Source: Thozetella sp. PMI_491 (lineage: Eukaryota > Ascomycota > Sordariomycetes > Chaetosphaeriales > Chaetosphaeriaceae). From it: DNA of 64,000 bases. The DNA lies in contig MU270043.1 of assembly GCA_021432635.1 (NCBI GenBank), positions 682,001-746,000 of the forward strand, in the 5' to 3' direction. The notes beneath the pieces are model-generated. The model did no database searches. It was not told the DNA's origin and worked only from the letters and a program-made list of their open reading frames with translations. Positions 1-11,243 of this stretch are shown one piece after another. A program made the position numbers and the translations under genes. Position 1 is the stretch's first letter. Every line of letters begins with the position of its first letter.

Positions 1-3000
1 TGGGAGGGCCTCACCCCTGGAGATCCTTGTTGAATCGCTTGGCCAATGCCACTAGACCTGCGAACTGCCTTAGTCGCGTAAGGTCGGTACCTAGCTTCCC
101 TAATCTCGGACGTAGGTAAGTAAGGTATCTGTCTAAGATAGTCCTTATCGATACGGCTTGCGCTGCACCAAAATATCCCATCTGGCAGCGCTTTCCTTCC
201 AGCACCTTTTTCACCTACGGCGAATCTCTTGCGCTGTAGCCAAAGGGGCCATGTTTATTAGCAGAAATAGATGCAGCAAGCCAAAAAAAAAAAATTTTAT
301 TCACCTCGTACCCACCGGATCAGAGCTAATATTTCGCTCTTCGCCCATGAGAAGGTAAGTCCGCTGTAAATGGACCAAAAGAAAGCAAGAAACAGGAACA
401 GCAGCGAAGGGGCCTGGCCTACAGACCTGAGCTCACCAGACCGGGACGTTCCACATCTCTTCCCCTTATATGCCCAGCTACGGTCCGTTCTCGGAAGACC
501 GAGCAAGAGGCAAGCGTTCTTGGGTTACAAGAACGGATATGAGGCCAGAGAGTCTCGTATGCACTCTGCCTATATATGATCCTCGGGGCAAAAGATGCCA
601 ACGGGCCTGGCCTATCTTCCTACCTACTGTACCTAACCTCCATGGGACCTTTAGGAGGAACAACATAGCTGGACCCCCACTCCCCAGATTTTGGCGCAAG
701 AATGTTGACCTTCTCCAAGGTACCGATACATGTGTACCAGGGCGGGTTTGGCCAGGGGGCTGTCAGGACGGCGACCATCGCTGTATTACCTAGCTTCCAT
801 TCTCGGAACGTTGCTGACCGAGCTGCAACACGCACGATTTAGTAACCATTCCCGAGGGGAAAAAAAAAAAGAAAAAGCATGGACTGGCCTGCAGTCTGCA
901 GCCTGCAGCCTGGCCTATGAGTCGGACTGGCTGCCGAACGAGCCTGCTGTGCCCGATAAGACGGTCTAGACGCCAACCAGACGCCTGCTGGGCCCTGCAC
1001 AACCTTGTCAAGTCGGGAACCCACTGCCGTCCACCGGGCAATGCCTAGCTCATCCTCCGAAAAGTGTCTAAATGCGTCAATATGGATACATCTTATCCCT
1101 CTCGTTCACTCCAGAGACACAAGATCTGCTAGCCAGCATGCAGTCTAAGTGCCTCAGGATTTGTCTGTCCGTGGCTTACCCTTTCAGGAGACCCCCCCCC
1201 CCTTCTCTGGCGGCTAATACATGATGGCTACTTTGCTAGCTCTCGGGCGCAATTTTCCTTTTTTACCTTCTCTGTTTTGCTTTTCGTGGACAAGTCTTCT
1301 TGACCTAACGCATCACGTCAAGCTTGATTGGTGGGATGAGACTACCATTGTGTAGGTGGTATGTACATACGACCTACGACCTACAGTAGCTAGTCGGTCT
1401 CACCTAACTAGAGCAGCCATGTTCTGCGCAAGGGTCCGGGTGGCTCTTGGGTGTCATTGGCTTTTTCGCTTCCAGCCGTGGGTGCCATCCATCGGGGATC
1501 AGCCGTTAAGGCACGAACGGTATTCGCTATTGCAACCACCGCCATAGAAGGCCATCGCAGTGGTCACCACGAATCTGGCGTAGCAACAAATGCCCAACTC
1601 GGCGCGTGCCTCCGCGCGCTAACTGTCCCTGCGCCTACCACTACAACAACAGCGAGGTTCATATCGTCATTGAGGCCAGAGACAGGGCCGCCTTTCAAGG
1701 AGTACATGACCCTCGCGCGGAAGTGAGGCCGAGAGGCAGCTGGCGCTCCCCAGACTCTCCACCGTTCCACCATGACAGAAAAGCAAGCCTCCCGCTGGCC
1801 CCAGGCTCGGTCACCGCATGGTGGCGGCGAGTCAGGAGGGCCGCCCCAGGCATCTAAGCAGCCACTCTGTCCCGGCAGCTGCGCGGCCGTGCCTCTGCGC
1901 GTCTCTTTGGGCTACCGGTTGGCAGAGACGTCGACGCTCCCCGCGCTCCCCCCCCCGATGGGGCTTCACCGGTGGCGCCACGAGTGCATTTCGTCCTACC
2001 CAAGCTTGCCAAGCTGCCCAAGCGGAAGGCAGAGGGCGGAGCGGCTGGTTGTAAAGATGACGAGTGAGCGGCTCACAGCTGCGCGCGTCCAGCTGGGAAC
2101 TTGACCAAAACTGACGGGGCTGCAGCATATCATTGAATTTTTGCTGCAGCCACATTCGGCGCGACTCTGGCGCAGTGGGACCCTTGATCCCGATTGTACA
2201 AAAGAGGTGACAAGCTAGCCACCCGAAATCACCTTTTGCCTGAGAGGTTGTGGCCGTGGCGTTTGGGCCCTGCATGGGCTGCATGGTCCCTGCGGGACTG
2301 CAGTTCAGCTGGCAACTGTGGAGGACGGAGCAGAGCTCGTACTGTAGGACCAGCGGTAGCAACCTTTGGCAATCGTGGGCCAAACGCCTCGCCCGGAGGG
2401 GGCAACACGGGCGTGCTCCGCTTTGCCCTCTTCTCTCTTGCTCTCTCCCGTCTTGCTGCGCGTCGGATATAGGAACATCGAGGGTGCGTGTTCCTGGTTG
2501 TACGTGCCAACCATTTCGCTGACATGCAGGCCCCTCCTTGGCGCCTCGTATCAAGTTCTTTGGGCAAGATGTCAGGTCAGACCGGCATAAAGTTCAGAGA
2601 TTCATGCTAAGCAAGCATAAAAGCCCGAGTCGGCCGAGAAGAATGCTAAGATAGGGCCAAGATGCAAGGTGGAGATCCAGATTCGACCAAGGCTATCTCC
2701 TCACTCAGGCGGCGGTATCATCCTCCCTGTCCCACCTACAGCACCCTGCTAAGCTGCCTACCCTAGCAAGCCGAGTTACCGCACCTCCTCGTGGCCCCGT
2801 TTTTCTTGTGTTTCGGTGGGCAATCCCTGTTCGATGCCAAGCATCGCGGCCCCCCACTCATTGGGTGCTGGCCAACCGTCGATATCAAAAGTTTTGACAA
2901 GGCGTTTGTGCGACCTGTTCGTCGATAGACTCGCAGGCGGGTCAGGGAAGGAGTGTGGCGGGTGCGGGTCGTCTCCGCCCGGAGCAGCAATTATCGACAT

Positions 3001-5227
3001 CAGATGATGGCCCAAGATATGCGGTTGTCCGTCGTTGGCTCCCCGGAAATCGACGTGATCATCAGGGGCAAGCCATTGGCTCCGTAGAGTGAGGCTCGCT
3101 GCGGATCGATGATAAACCCATGCTCCAGACTACTGGAGTGGTCGGGCGCTATCTCTCCAGCTCCTGCGGGCTCTGCAGCAAACCACAGTGCCAAGAGTGC
3201 AGGCCAGATTATGCCCAGATTATGCCCAGCGAGGAACTGGTTGGCAAGTGCCAAACCGCCCCCTCTTCCCAGGCGCCAGGGCACACGGCCAAGTTGGCAC
3301 AATTGATCCAGCCTTCTCCATAGGAGCCAATTGCTTGGCCTCTTGACGCTGCATGCTTCCATCACGGCTGCTGTGTTGGTCCCGATAATCGGGGGCCTCG
3401 GCGCCCCGGCGTCGCACTTGGCGGATTACAGGCTTCTCGCTGAGACCCACGGCCCATGTCCTCAGCATGCAATGCCCCCCCAGTCTGACTCTTTTTGTTT
3501 TTGCTAGCCCGGTCGCGACGGCACAGGATAACAAATGTAAGAATCCGTTTCCACTGGCCGTGGCTCGTCCTGCGGTCAGCACGACGACTCTGGCACCATC
3601 GGGTGACGCAGCCCGGTACTGGCCCCGACAAGGACCGGCCCTGTTCAACGTGCTCTGAGGGCGGATCGGACACGAGAAAGGCCCCCGGCCTTACAACGGC
3701 AAGACTAATGGCGGAAGCGGCTCCGGCTGGGGATGCAGTGGATTCTGGCACTCCAAATATTACTACACCAGCAGGGAGGGTTGTCCACTACACACACACA
3801 CACACACCCACTCCCACTCGCCCCTCTGCCATTATCTGGCCCACAGGCCAGGTTATCTATCATTCCTATCGGTAGAGCCAGTCGGCTTCCCTGTACCTCC
3901 TCGTAGGCACCAGTTCCCGCTCCGATCGGCTCGCTCTCACATTGTGATATCAACCTTGGAACTGAACCCCACGGACTGCAAGGCAGTGAGATCTAGCTAA
4001 TCCGCGTTGGGGATGCATTTGCAGATTACGGGCGCCTCTCCAGTTCGTTCGTTGGAAGCCACTCTTTCACAAGCTCCCTTGCAGTCCCAGCGTCTCCTGC
4101 TTGGTCTACGTGGATTGGTGATCGGTCTCAAAAACAGAACCAGCAGGTCTCAGGATGATCTAGGGGCTTGCAAGGCCAGCTTCTCCAGGAGACAAAAGAA
4201 AAAGAAAAGAAGAAGGCAACGTCCGGGAACAGTCTCTTGTCACAGGTCCTCGCGTATCGGGCATTTCCGGTGGGGGAGAGACACCGTGGGGGCAAGATAC
4301 AATCGATAGCCTCGACGCCATGCACCGCAACAGGGAATGTGAGACAGGAAGCATTGGTGAACGGCTTCTTTTCAACTTCCAACAAGTGATCCCATGATCC
4401 AGCCTTGCAATCAAGCGGTAAAGCCGGTACACGCTCCACGGGATAGCTATCGAAACAATGACGAACGAGTCTCCTCCTGTCTAAATTGTAGCCTAGCTAA
4501 AGATCGTGATGTGGCTCGAGTTTCCAACAATGAATGTACCTTAGTCATAGCCAGAATAATGTCCAGCGCATCATATGAAGGATGTAGCTGGTAAATGTCC
4601 CCTCCGGGTTTTCCGTCTAAAAAAGTTCTCCCAACTGAAAATCCAATCCATGTGGTATCCTTACGCTGCGACGTGCAGGGATGGTAAGACACCTAGGACG
4701 TTCGTTGCACCTATGTCCTCCTGCGCGCTCGGCCTTTCCCATCTTAGACCCTTGGTGCGACGGGCGACTGTCTCGCAGTACCGTCATGATGATGAAAACC
4801 TAAGCAAGACAAAGGAGATCCGGCAAGGGGTTACTGCAGCTAAGGCAGCAATCGCAAACAAGCAGAGAAGTGGTGGCTGCAGGGAGAATCTCTGCCTCTA
4901 TTTGTACTCATGACGTATCGTGAACGGCCCAGTCTGGTTTCCAACCAGAGATATCCCTCAAAAGAAGAAAAAAAAAAAGTAATAATCATATAATCCCCCC
5001 ATTGGAAGTGGATTCGGGGTAATGTCCCCCCAAGAACGCCCGGCGCCGGCTGCGAACCAGTGTAGATGAAGCGCGATTAAATAAGGCGTGTAAGACTAAA
5101 AGAGTGTGAGGAAACGAGCTATGAGCCCATGGCGTAAGACCATCAGCGCTAGCCCAGGAACCGTGGCCGTTGCATTCTGTAGCAAAACGCCGAAAGCACG
5201 ATTAAGGCTCCCGCTTTAGCGTGGTAC
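1..5227. other. Gene-free stretch at the left edge
   Basis: I see no gene I can support here. Reading frames are short, overlap each other in several frames and carry no recognisable domain; the longest (minus strand, 1832-2554, 240 codons) is arginine/cysteine-rich in the way out-of-frame GC-rich DNA is. The stretch holds an 11-base C run (1192-1202), a short CA microsatellite near 3790, and two copies of TACCTAGCTTCC (88-99 and 787-798). Small spliced genes cannot be excluded by eye. Confidence 0.6.
3790..3807. repeat. (CA)n microsatellite
   Basis: About eight tandem CA units followed by a CCCACTCCC-type tail. It lies in gene-free DNA and has no visible relation to a gene. Confidence 0.85.
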
Positions 5228-6637
5228 TTAGCCGGCGACCGCCGCCGTCTTGCTGCTGCTCCTCAGTGACCACCGGTTGGTTTTCTTCGCCTTCTGCGAA
5301 GCCGGGGGAGGTGCGGACCGTGGCGCCGATTTGCTGAGCTTGCCTTTCTTTTGTTGCTTCGAGTGAGCAGCTTCTTCGGGAGAGGTAGGTACGGCGTCGG
5401 AAGGCGTTGGCGATGGGGCAGTGGGCACCCGGCCAAGCTGTGCCGTCTCCTTAGACGAGGAGAAGCCAAAGTCGAGGGTTGCCGAGAACTCGGAGAGATT
5501 GGAGTTGATTGTTTCAAGTTCGGTGAACTTGGTCGTCTTGGAGTGCCTGCGAGACTTGCGCTCCGGCGTGGACGGCGAGACCACTTGCACTGTAGTCTCG
5601 GGAAGAATAGGCCTCTCGGTCGCCGGCGCATAGGTGTAGCTGTCCGCTGCAGGTGCCGAGGCCCTTGCGGTAGGAGAAGTAGTCGAGGGTGCTGGGACCA
5701 TGGTTACCGAGCTGGCGCTGGACGTTGTGGAGCTGGCTACCGGGGTCGTGAGACCCGGCCCAAACTGCATGGCAGGCAGGGCAGGGACGGGCGGGACTCC
5801 ATTCGAGATTGTGCCGTTGCTGTTCGTCCGCGAGGGCGGCCCAGGCCTGGAGGCATTTTGTGGGTAAGGGTTCCTCGCTTGGGGAGGATAGTAATTCGGA
5901 TTGTGGGCCGGGTCAGATGTTCTCCGGGCATGGCTGCTCGGGTGAAGCCGATGGAAATAGTCGGGGACTTCGCTTGTCGGCCTGGTGGCTCTCGGAGGAG
6001 TAGTTCCCGAGGCAGGCATTGCGGGCTTCATCTCTAAATCGTCCTGCGAGCTCGTCGAGCCACTGGAGCTACCAACTGGGGATACTCCGCCATCCTTGCT
6101 GCTCGACGGGGCCTCGACCGGAATCCGGTGGCTAGAGCCCTTGCTGGAGGACCGGCTTCCCCGTCCAGAATCAGTCAAGACCCTCTCGACTTCCTTGCCT
6201 TTGGATGTCATGATGTTAGGGTGGTCCATCGGAGAGTAGGACATCTCGCCACCTTGGTGGGACCAGCCCGGGTTCATGCTTTGGTAACTGTAGGCTCGTG
6301 GCATCTGGACAACCGGGCTGGCGTAGGCCGATGGGTACGAGACGTAGGAGAGACTGCTGTTAGTCCGCGGCATGCCCGAGTGTACGGGTGTCATCATGCC
6401 GCTCATACCCATCCCGCTCGCCGTCATGGCGCTCCTTCTCCTATTCTGCTCGACAATTCTCGCCCTGTCAGCCTCCCTGTACGACGCGGGCCCGCCCGAG
6501 AGGGCGTCAATGGCGGCATGCTTGGGAACATGCTTGTATGGCGCCGTCGCCTGTGCCTTCCTCTCTTTCTCGGCCTGCTCTGCCTTATGGTCCTTGGCGG
6601 CCCTGTGGCCCTTCTTGATTATAGAGAAGACAGACAT
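5228..6637 (-). CDS. Low-complexity fungal protein of unknown function, 469 aa
   Basis: A single uninterrupted frame of 469 codons from an ATG at 6637 to a TAG at 5228. The N-terminal 70 residues are basic and charged (begins MSVFSIIKKGHRAAKDHK, later HAAIDALSGG and READRARIVEQNRRRSAM) and look like the conserved part. The middle and C-terminal parts are rich in Ser, Pro, Thr and Ala with many SSS, SRT and PP stretches, so probably disordered and phosphorylated. It ends in a basic Ser/Lys tail with RWSLRS. No transmembrane segment, signal peptide or catalytic motif is visible. From memory, similar N-terminal blocks occur in other ascomycete hypothetical proteins, but I cannot name a function. 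The antisense strand also stays open (for example 5351-6037 plus), a codon-bias shadow. Confidence 0.8.
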   Translation of the reverse strand: MSVFSIIKKGHRAAKDHKAEQAEKERKAQATAPYKHVPKHAAIDALSGGPASYREADRARIVEQNRRRSAMTASGMGMSGMMTPVHSGMPRTNSSLSYVSYPSAYASPVVQMPRAYSYQSMNPGWSHQGGEMSYSPMDHPNIMTSKGKEVERVLTDSGRGSRSSSKGSSHRIPVEAPSSSKDGGVSPVGSSSGSTSSQDDLEMKPAMPASGTTPPRATRPTSEVPDYFHRLHPSSHARRTSDPAHNPNYYPPQARNPYPQNASRPGPPSRTNSNGTISNGVPPVPALPAMQFGPGLTTPVASSTTSSASSVTMVPAPSTTSPTARASAPAADSYTYAPATERPILPETTVQVVSPSTPERKSRRHSKTTKFTELETINSNLSEFSATLDFGFSSSKETAQLGRVPTAPSPTPSDAVPTSPEEAAHSKQQKKGKLSKSAPRSAPPPASQKAKKTNRWSLRSSSKTAAVAG

Positions 6638-8545
6638 GGCGTTCTGCTGTTCCTGCCGTCACGTTCCAAGGTGGTGCGGGGTGGAAGGCCAGGAAGAACA
6701 GCAAATCTGTTGCACACTGTGACAAATGAGGAAGCTGTCAAGGGACCCTCGCGTGACTAGGGCGTGGTGCGGGGATAAAAGGAAAATTAGAGTTGGTAGG
6801 TTGGGGAAGGACGAGGGGCGGTTGAGTGATATTAACTAGATTTGACCTGGCGAGTGCGACGTTGGACAGGACGACCCCGAACGACCGACCGGTTCGCAAA
6901 GGGGCTGAAGGGGTCTCGGAATATCAGGCCCCAGGAAGGGTCGAGCTGAGGCGGCAGGTGATGCCCAGTGGCGTCGAGGCGGAACTCGGATGTCTTGGTC
7001 TTTGGTGCAAGGCTCCCCGTAATGGTTTATGTTTATCCCAGCATCAAAGACATTGAGGCGTTGTGGTGTATCCCGGAGTGGAAAGAAGGCCTTGCGGGCG
7101 AGTCGACAGCGAGTTGTCTTCTAGAAACACCGAAGAAGGCGCACGCATGAAGGGGCGTGGGGGAAGGCCGGGTGGCCGTGGAGAGGGCAGCGCCGGGCTC
7201 AGCTGCCTTCACTGGCAACCAAGGCAGGCAAGGCAAACTGGCAGCCGCGCTCCTAGGTGTACTAAAGAATAATGAAAGTCAGGTAGACAAAAGGTAAGTG
7301 GGAGGGAACTGAGAGTGGAAGGGGATCGGCAGGAAGGAGGTCGACAGGCGTCGAAAGAATCGGAGGGGGGTGGACAACATTAAAAGAGGGAGCAGTGAGA
7401 CAGCACAACAGCAATGCAGTGCAGACACGACTTCCAGCTAGCCAGCCAGTTGAGAGACGGCGCAACTGCGCGCCGCAGAGGGCCAAGAGGGCCCAAAAAA
7501 GCCACGCGGGGGGCCAGGCAAATACAACCCTGTCCTGATAGGGAAGATCCCAGGCCCACCGCCGTGACGCTCGCGGAAACCTTGGCTGGGATGCCATGGT
7601 TGCTGCAGGCTATCTGCAAAAAGCAACCACAATGATGCCAGGGGGGTCCCTCGTTTCCTAAGCTAGGCGGCTTTAGGAGGCGGGGCGGAACGCTGGCTGA
7701 AGGGCGAAGAGCGAACAATCTCATCGTCCGTGCTCAGGCACCGCCGTCATGATCCAGGAACAAGGCAATAGGAAATCGAGCCGGACCACTTGGTGTCAGC
7801 CGAGGCGTGGAAGACGAGACGGCGCCGTTTGGGTTGGTTAGCAGCTGAAGGCCCGAGGCCCCAAGGATCTGGACTGCGGCCAAACCATTCAATCCTGCCC
7901 ATTTGCATGGGGATGTCCTGATCTGCCCTCATATCGAACCCAGCCGACAGGAGAGCTCTCTAGATAGTGCAACGCCTAGACCGGGTTCCTTTTGCAGCTA
8001 ATCGACCGCCAATGTTGCCCCCAAGGGTGTTTAGTGTACGTTTCGTAGGTGCAAGTCAACGACCCATGCCACGCCCAAGACGGGCTGGATTGCGTTCAGC
8101 AGGCTGGCGGCACTGAGCTTTCCTGCCTTCAAGGTCGAAAAAGAGGGTCCTCAGACACAAGGGAAGAGAGAAAAGGGGAGGGAAAAAAAAAAGTGGACTT
8201 TTTCTCGTATTAGAGGCAGGTATCGATACCTCTGGCGCGGCATCGATTCGTACCGGCCACAGGGCACCAGCGCTCGGGGAGGGCCAGGGAGGGGGGCGGA
8301 TACGACGTTGTTGGACCACATCAGCCGCAGGCGTGCTTCCGTGCTCGCCTCAGTGGTGATCAGAGGAGAGTTGGCAACCAGGCCGAGATAGCGGGTCCGA
8401 TCTGGAACTCCGCCCAGGACAGCGGTCCAGGTCACTGTACGGGCATTTTGCATTCCAAGAGTCCCCTCCTTCCCAACCCCGTGCCCCCCCAGCCCAGCGA
8501 TGGATGCTATTCTTGCAGTGGGAGGAGAGAGAGGGAGAGGAGGAA

Positions 8546-8654
8546 GGGGGGGGGGGGGGGGGNNNNNNNNNNNNNNNNNNNNNNNNNNNNNNNNNNNNNN
8601 NNNNNNNNNNNNNNNNNNNNNNNNNNNNNNNNNNNNNNNNNNGGGGGGGGGGGG
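8546..8654. other. 80-N assembly gap inside a poly-G tract
   Basis: Seventeen G (8546-8562) precede the N run 8563-8642, and twelve G (8643-8654) follow it. The gap therefore sits inside a G homopolymer or G-rich repeat, where reads or the assembly failed. The apparent reading frames of glycine or proline across it are artefacts. Confidence 0.95.
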
Positions 8655-10565
8655 TGGATCGACGCGCCTAAACAACTTCAACGGCCCAATCGAGCCTTCT
8701 AGTCGCCTTCTGCTTCCCCCCTTCGCCCCGTTTGGCCCACCAACCCACAACCACGCAGGCCGTTCCTTCCGGCCGCCATAGGTGGAAGAGCGGCTGGGCT
8801 GCGGGCTTTTCTTGCTTGCGCGGCTCTCTACGTCGTCAGTACGTAGTAACAGTATCCTGAACCTCAGCCCACCCCAGCCTCACCTAGCAACAAGAAGCAT
8901 GGCACTCCCAGGGCCATGCCAATACGAAGACAATCGAGATCCCACCCCTCGGTTTCGGGCTCCAGGGGTTTCCCGCCCACCCCTCAGTGCGCCCCTCAGT
9001 GATCGTCATCGAGAGGGATGGCCCTGCTCGCATGCAACCATGGAGTGGATGGCTGGTGCTACAGAGCAGCAGCGCCAAGGCGCGCAGTTCGTGCTCGAAT
9101 TTGAGCGAGAAACCGGCGAGCAATAATCACAATACATGGAGCAAAAAGGGCAAGCCCGTCGACCGGCTCGAGCGCGCCCATGGAGGGCTTGCTCCTCTAG
9201 CGTTCTAAGACAGCATTTTCTCACCTCACCGCATTGCAAAGTGATACGTGAGTAAAGCTTCGGCCGTGCCAGCTCAGCGGAACTTTCCCTGCTCCAATAT
9301 TTGGCGTCAAACTAGTGGCACGGGCAGGTCGAGGCTCAATACTATCGCCGGGGGGGGCTGGTGCTTGGGAGAACGAGAAATTTTGGCGCTAGCCCCGAAC
9401 CAGCCGGCAGCTCTCATTTCGTCGACGCCCTAAGAGCTTTGTGATATTGTGTCGACCCTGGCGCGTCTCAGCTGCCATGCGGTCACCGCTGCCAGTCAAG
9501 CCAGTCTCTTGACCCTGGTGCATGATGTGCTCCAGGGATCCCGAATTGGAACGCCATTTCGGGGGTCCAGGGCCCAGCGAACCCCCCACGGGATCAGTAC
9601 CGAACTCTCATGTTTGGTTTTTGGCCGCGTTTGGACCCCGGTCCCAGGCTGAGTGAACGAACGCGTATTATGTACTGTACTGACGGCGCTTGTACTCTGC
9701 TTCCTAGTACTCCGTAGTAGGCAGTACCGTCAGACCTCGCAAAATGTCCCACTCCTGCTGAGGGCAAGTTACATGGCACGAAGAACCGGTTGGGCGCAAC
9801 ACCTGGCCTTGGCACCCTCAACTTCTCTCGCCCGCCACGGTGTCATTTGCATTTCGCAACGCCGCCGCCTTGGGAGGGCCAGATCTTGCCTTGAAACACG
9901 TGGCCAGGTCCTAAGATGCCCGAGGATGAAGACACGGGATTTGGTGCGGTTCCTTATCTAGGACAATACAATGAAAGACGAGTCTAGATGGGGCGGGCCT
10001 AGCAGAGAGGAAATTTGGATAAGGTTCCTGGCTAGGAGATGTTGCAGACGATTAGGTTCGGACGAACAAGATATGGAACAGACTGCGAGAGCACGGCTCT
10101 CCTAGTGTCCGTCTCGCGTGCTAGAGCTGAGGCGCTAGCTACGGAAGCCCAGCCGTACGCCGTTCCTACCTAGCTAACTTGGTCTTCAGGAGCTTGGTTA
10201 GTCTTCTCCCGTCAACCCAAGTCTCCGTCATCCACGGTCTTCCTCCGAGGTTGCTGATAGCAATGGAGGGGGGAGACGCCACCTGCAAGGATGCGTTTGC
10301 ATTCGTTTTTTTAAAATTGGCAGAACGTGAAATCTGCCGCGCCCAAGCGTCGAGATAAGGTGTGTGAGGATAGGTCATCCCTCATCTTCGCGATTCGCTG
10401 TCCGATTTCTTATCCGCCGACAATCTTTGGCATGTGGTTGGACGGCGATACGCCGTTCTAAGGACTGATGCAATGAATTACTGACAAGCAAGAGTGCCGG
10501 CAGCGCATGGGCTATAAGTGAAGATGCCAACCAGCGCCTGACTCACGCCGCTGGTTCACCGAGCC

Positions 10566-10799
10566 TTGCATGTACCATCTGACGCGGGCGAGGAAGAGAC
10601 TGTGGTGTATCCACTGCGACCAAGCTCGGCGTCTAATGCTACGGCGGCGGGACGAGTGTTACACTCAAGTGACCCTGAGAACGGAGGAAACCTAGCACCA
10701 AGGGCCGGAGATGGCCTACCACAACCAAGCCCAGAGGATTCATGCGCCTCGAGCGATGCCTTTCAATGTCCTCATTGTGAATGCGATCCGGTCTTTTAG
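10566..10799 (+). pseudogene. Possible relic of a zinc-finger-type coding segment
   Basis: A 77-codon open stretch whose composition is protein-like: acidic start (SDAGEEETVVYPLRP), Ser/Asn-rich middle and a C-terminal FQCPHCECDPVF before a stop. The last block resembles the first half of a fungal C2H2-type finger (CPxC...F), but no following histidine pair is found in any frame. It could be a relic, an exon of an unrecognised gene, or chance. It shares the gene-poor block with the F-box-like trace about 400 bases downstream. Confidence 0.25.
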
Positions 10800-11149
10800 A
10801 ATATCACCGGTGCACCTGAATATGCAACCAGTACCTCGATGCTGTTTTAACAACACCTAAGCCGTGCAACTAGAGCTTCACAGTCGCAAGGTCAATCTTA
10901 GGAGCGTAAACTATGAAACAATGATAGTAGAGATTAGGAGAGCTAATGATGATCGGAGCCTATAGTATCCAAGGGCTTAGGGGCATGTCTTCCTTGAAAA
11001 GTCTGCCATGAGTCTCAACCCTCGTAGGCAGTTGATCAGTTATCACTTAGATCCCAGTATGGTTGCCATAGTAGTAGAGGCCCAATGCGTTTGGGCTACG
11101 GATATCATGGCATCATTTGGAAATGAACAGAGGAATCTGCTCACTCCCA

Positions 11150-11243
11150 ATGGCGAGGCTACCCCCTAGAGCTGCTCCTTTCAATCCTGGATAGCTTGTC
11201 AAAGGCGCCATTGGGTGCCGCTAGTCTGAGTCGGTGTATGTAA
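11150..11243 (+). pseudogene. Possible F-box relic with frameshift and stop
   Basis: The plus strand reads MARLP from the ATG at 11150. If one C is skipped in the run at 11162-11166, it continues LELLLSILDSL, then SKAPLGAASLSRCM, ending at a TAA (11241-11243). This is the spacing of an F-box helix pair (LP..LLL.IL..L......L..LS..C), a motif common in fungal F-box/ankyrin-type proteins. Downstream DNA to about 11700 has further stops in this frame. I read it as an eroded N-terminus of an F-box gene; chance resemblance is possible because the motif is short. Confidence 0.35.

Noticed and set aside
1832..2554. 240-codon minus-strand frame
   Set aside because: Composition typical of chance GC-rich frames and several overlapping frames on both strands; no domain.
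5351..6037. 228-codon plus-strand frame
   Set aside because: Antisense shadow of the 469-aa gene, Arg/Gly/Cys-rich with no motif.
8448..8781. Frames running through the N gap (poly-Gly or poly-Pro ends)
   Set aside because: Created by the G runs and unknown bases; not coding evidence.
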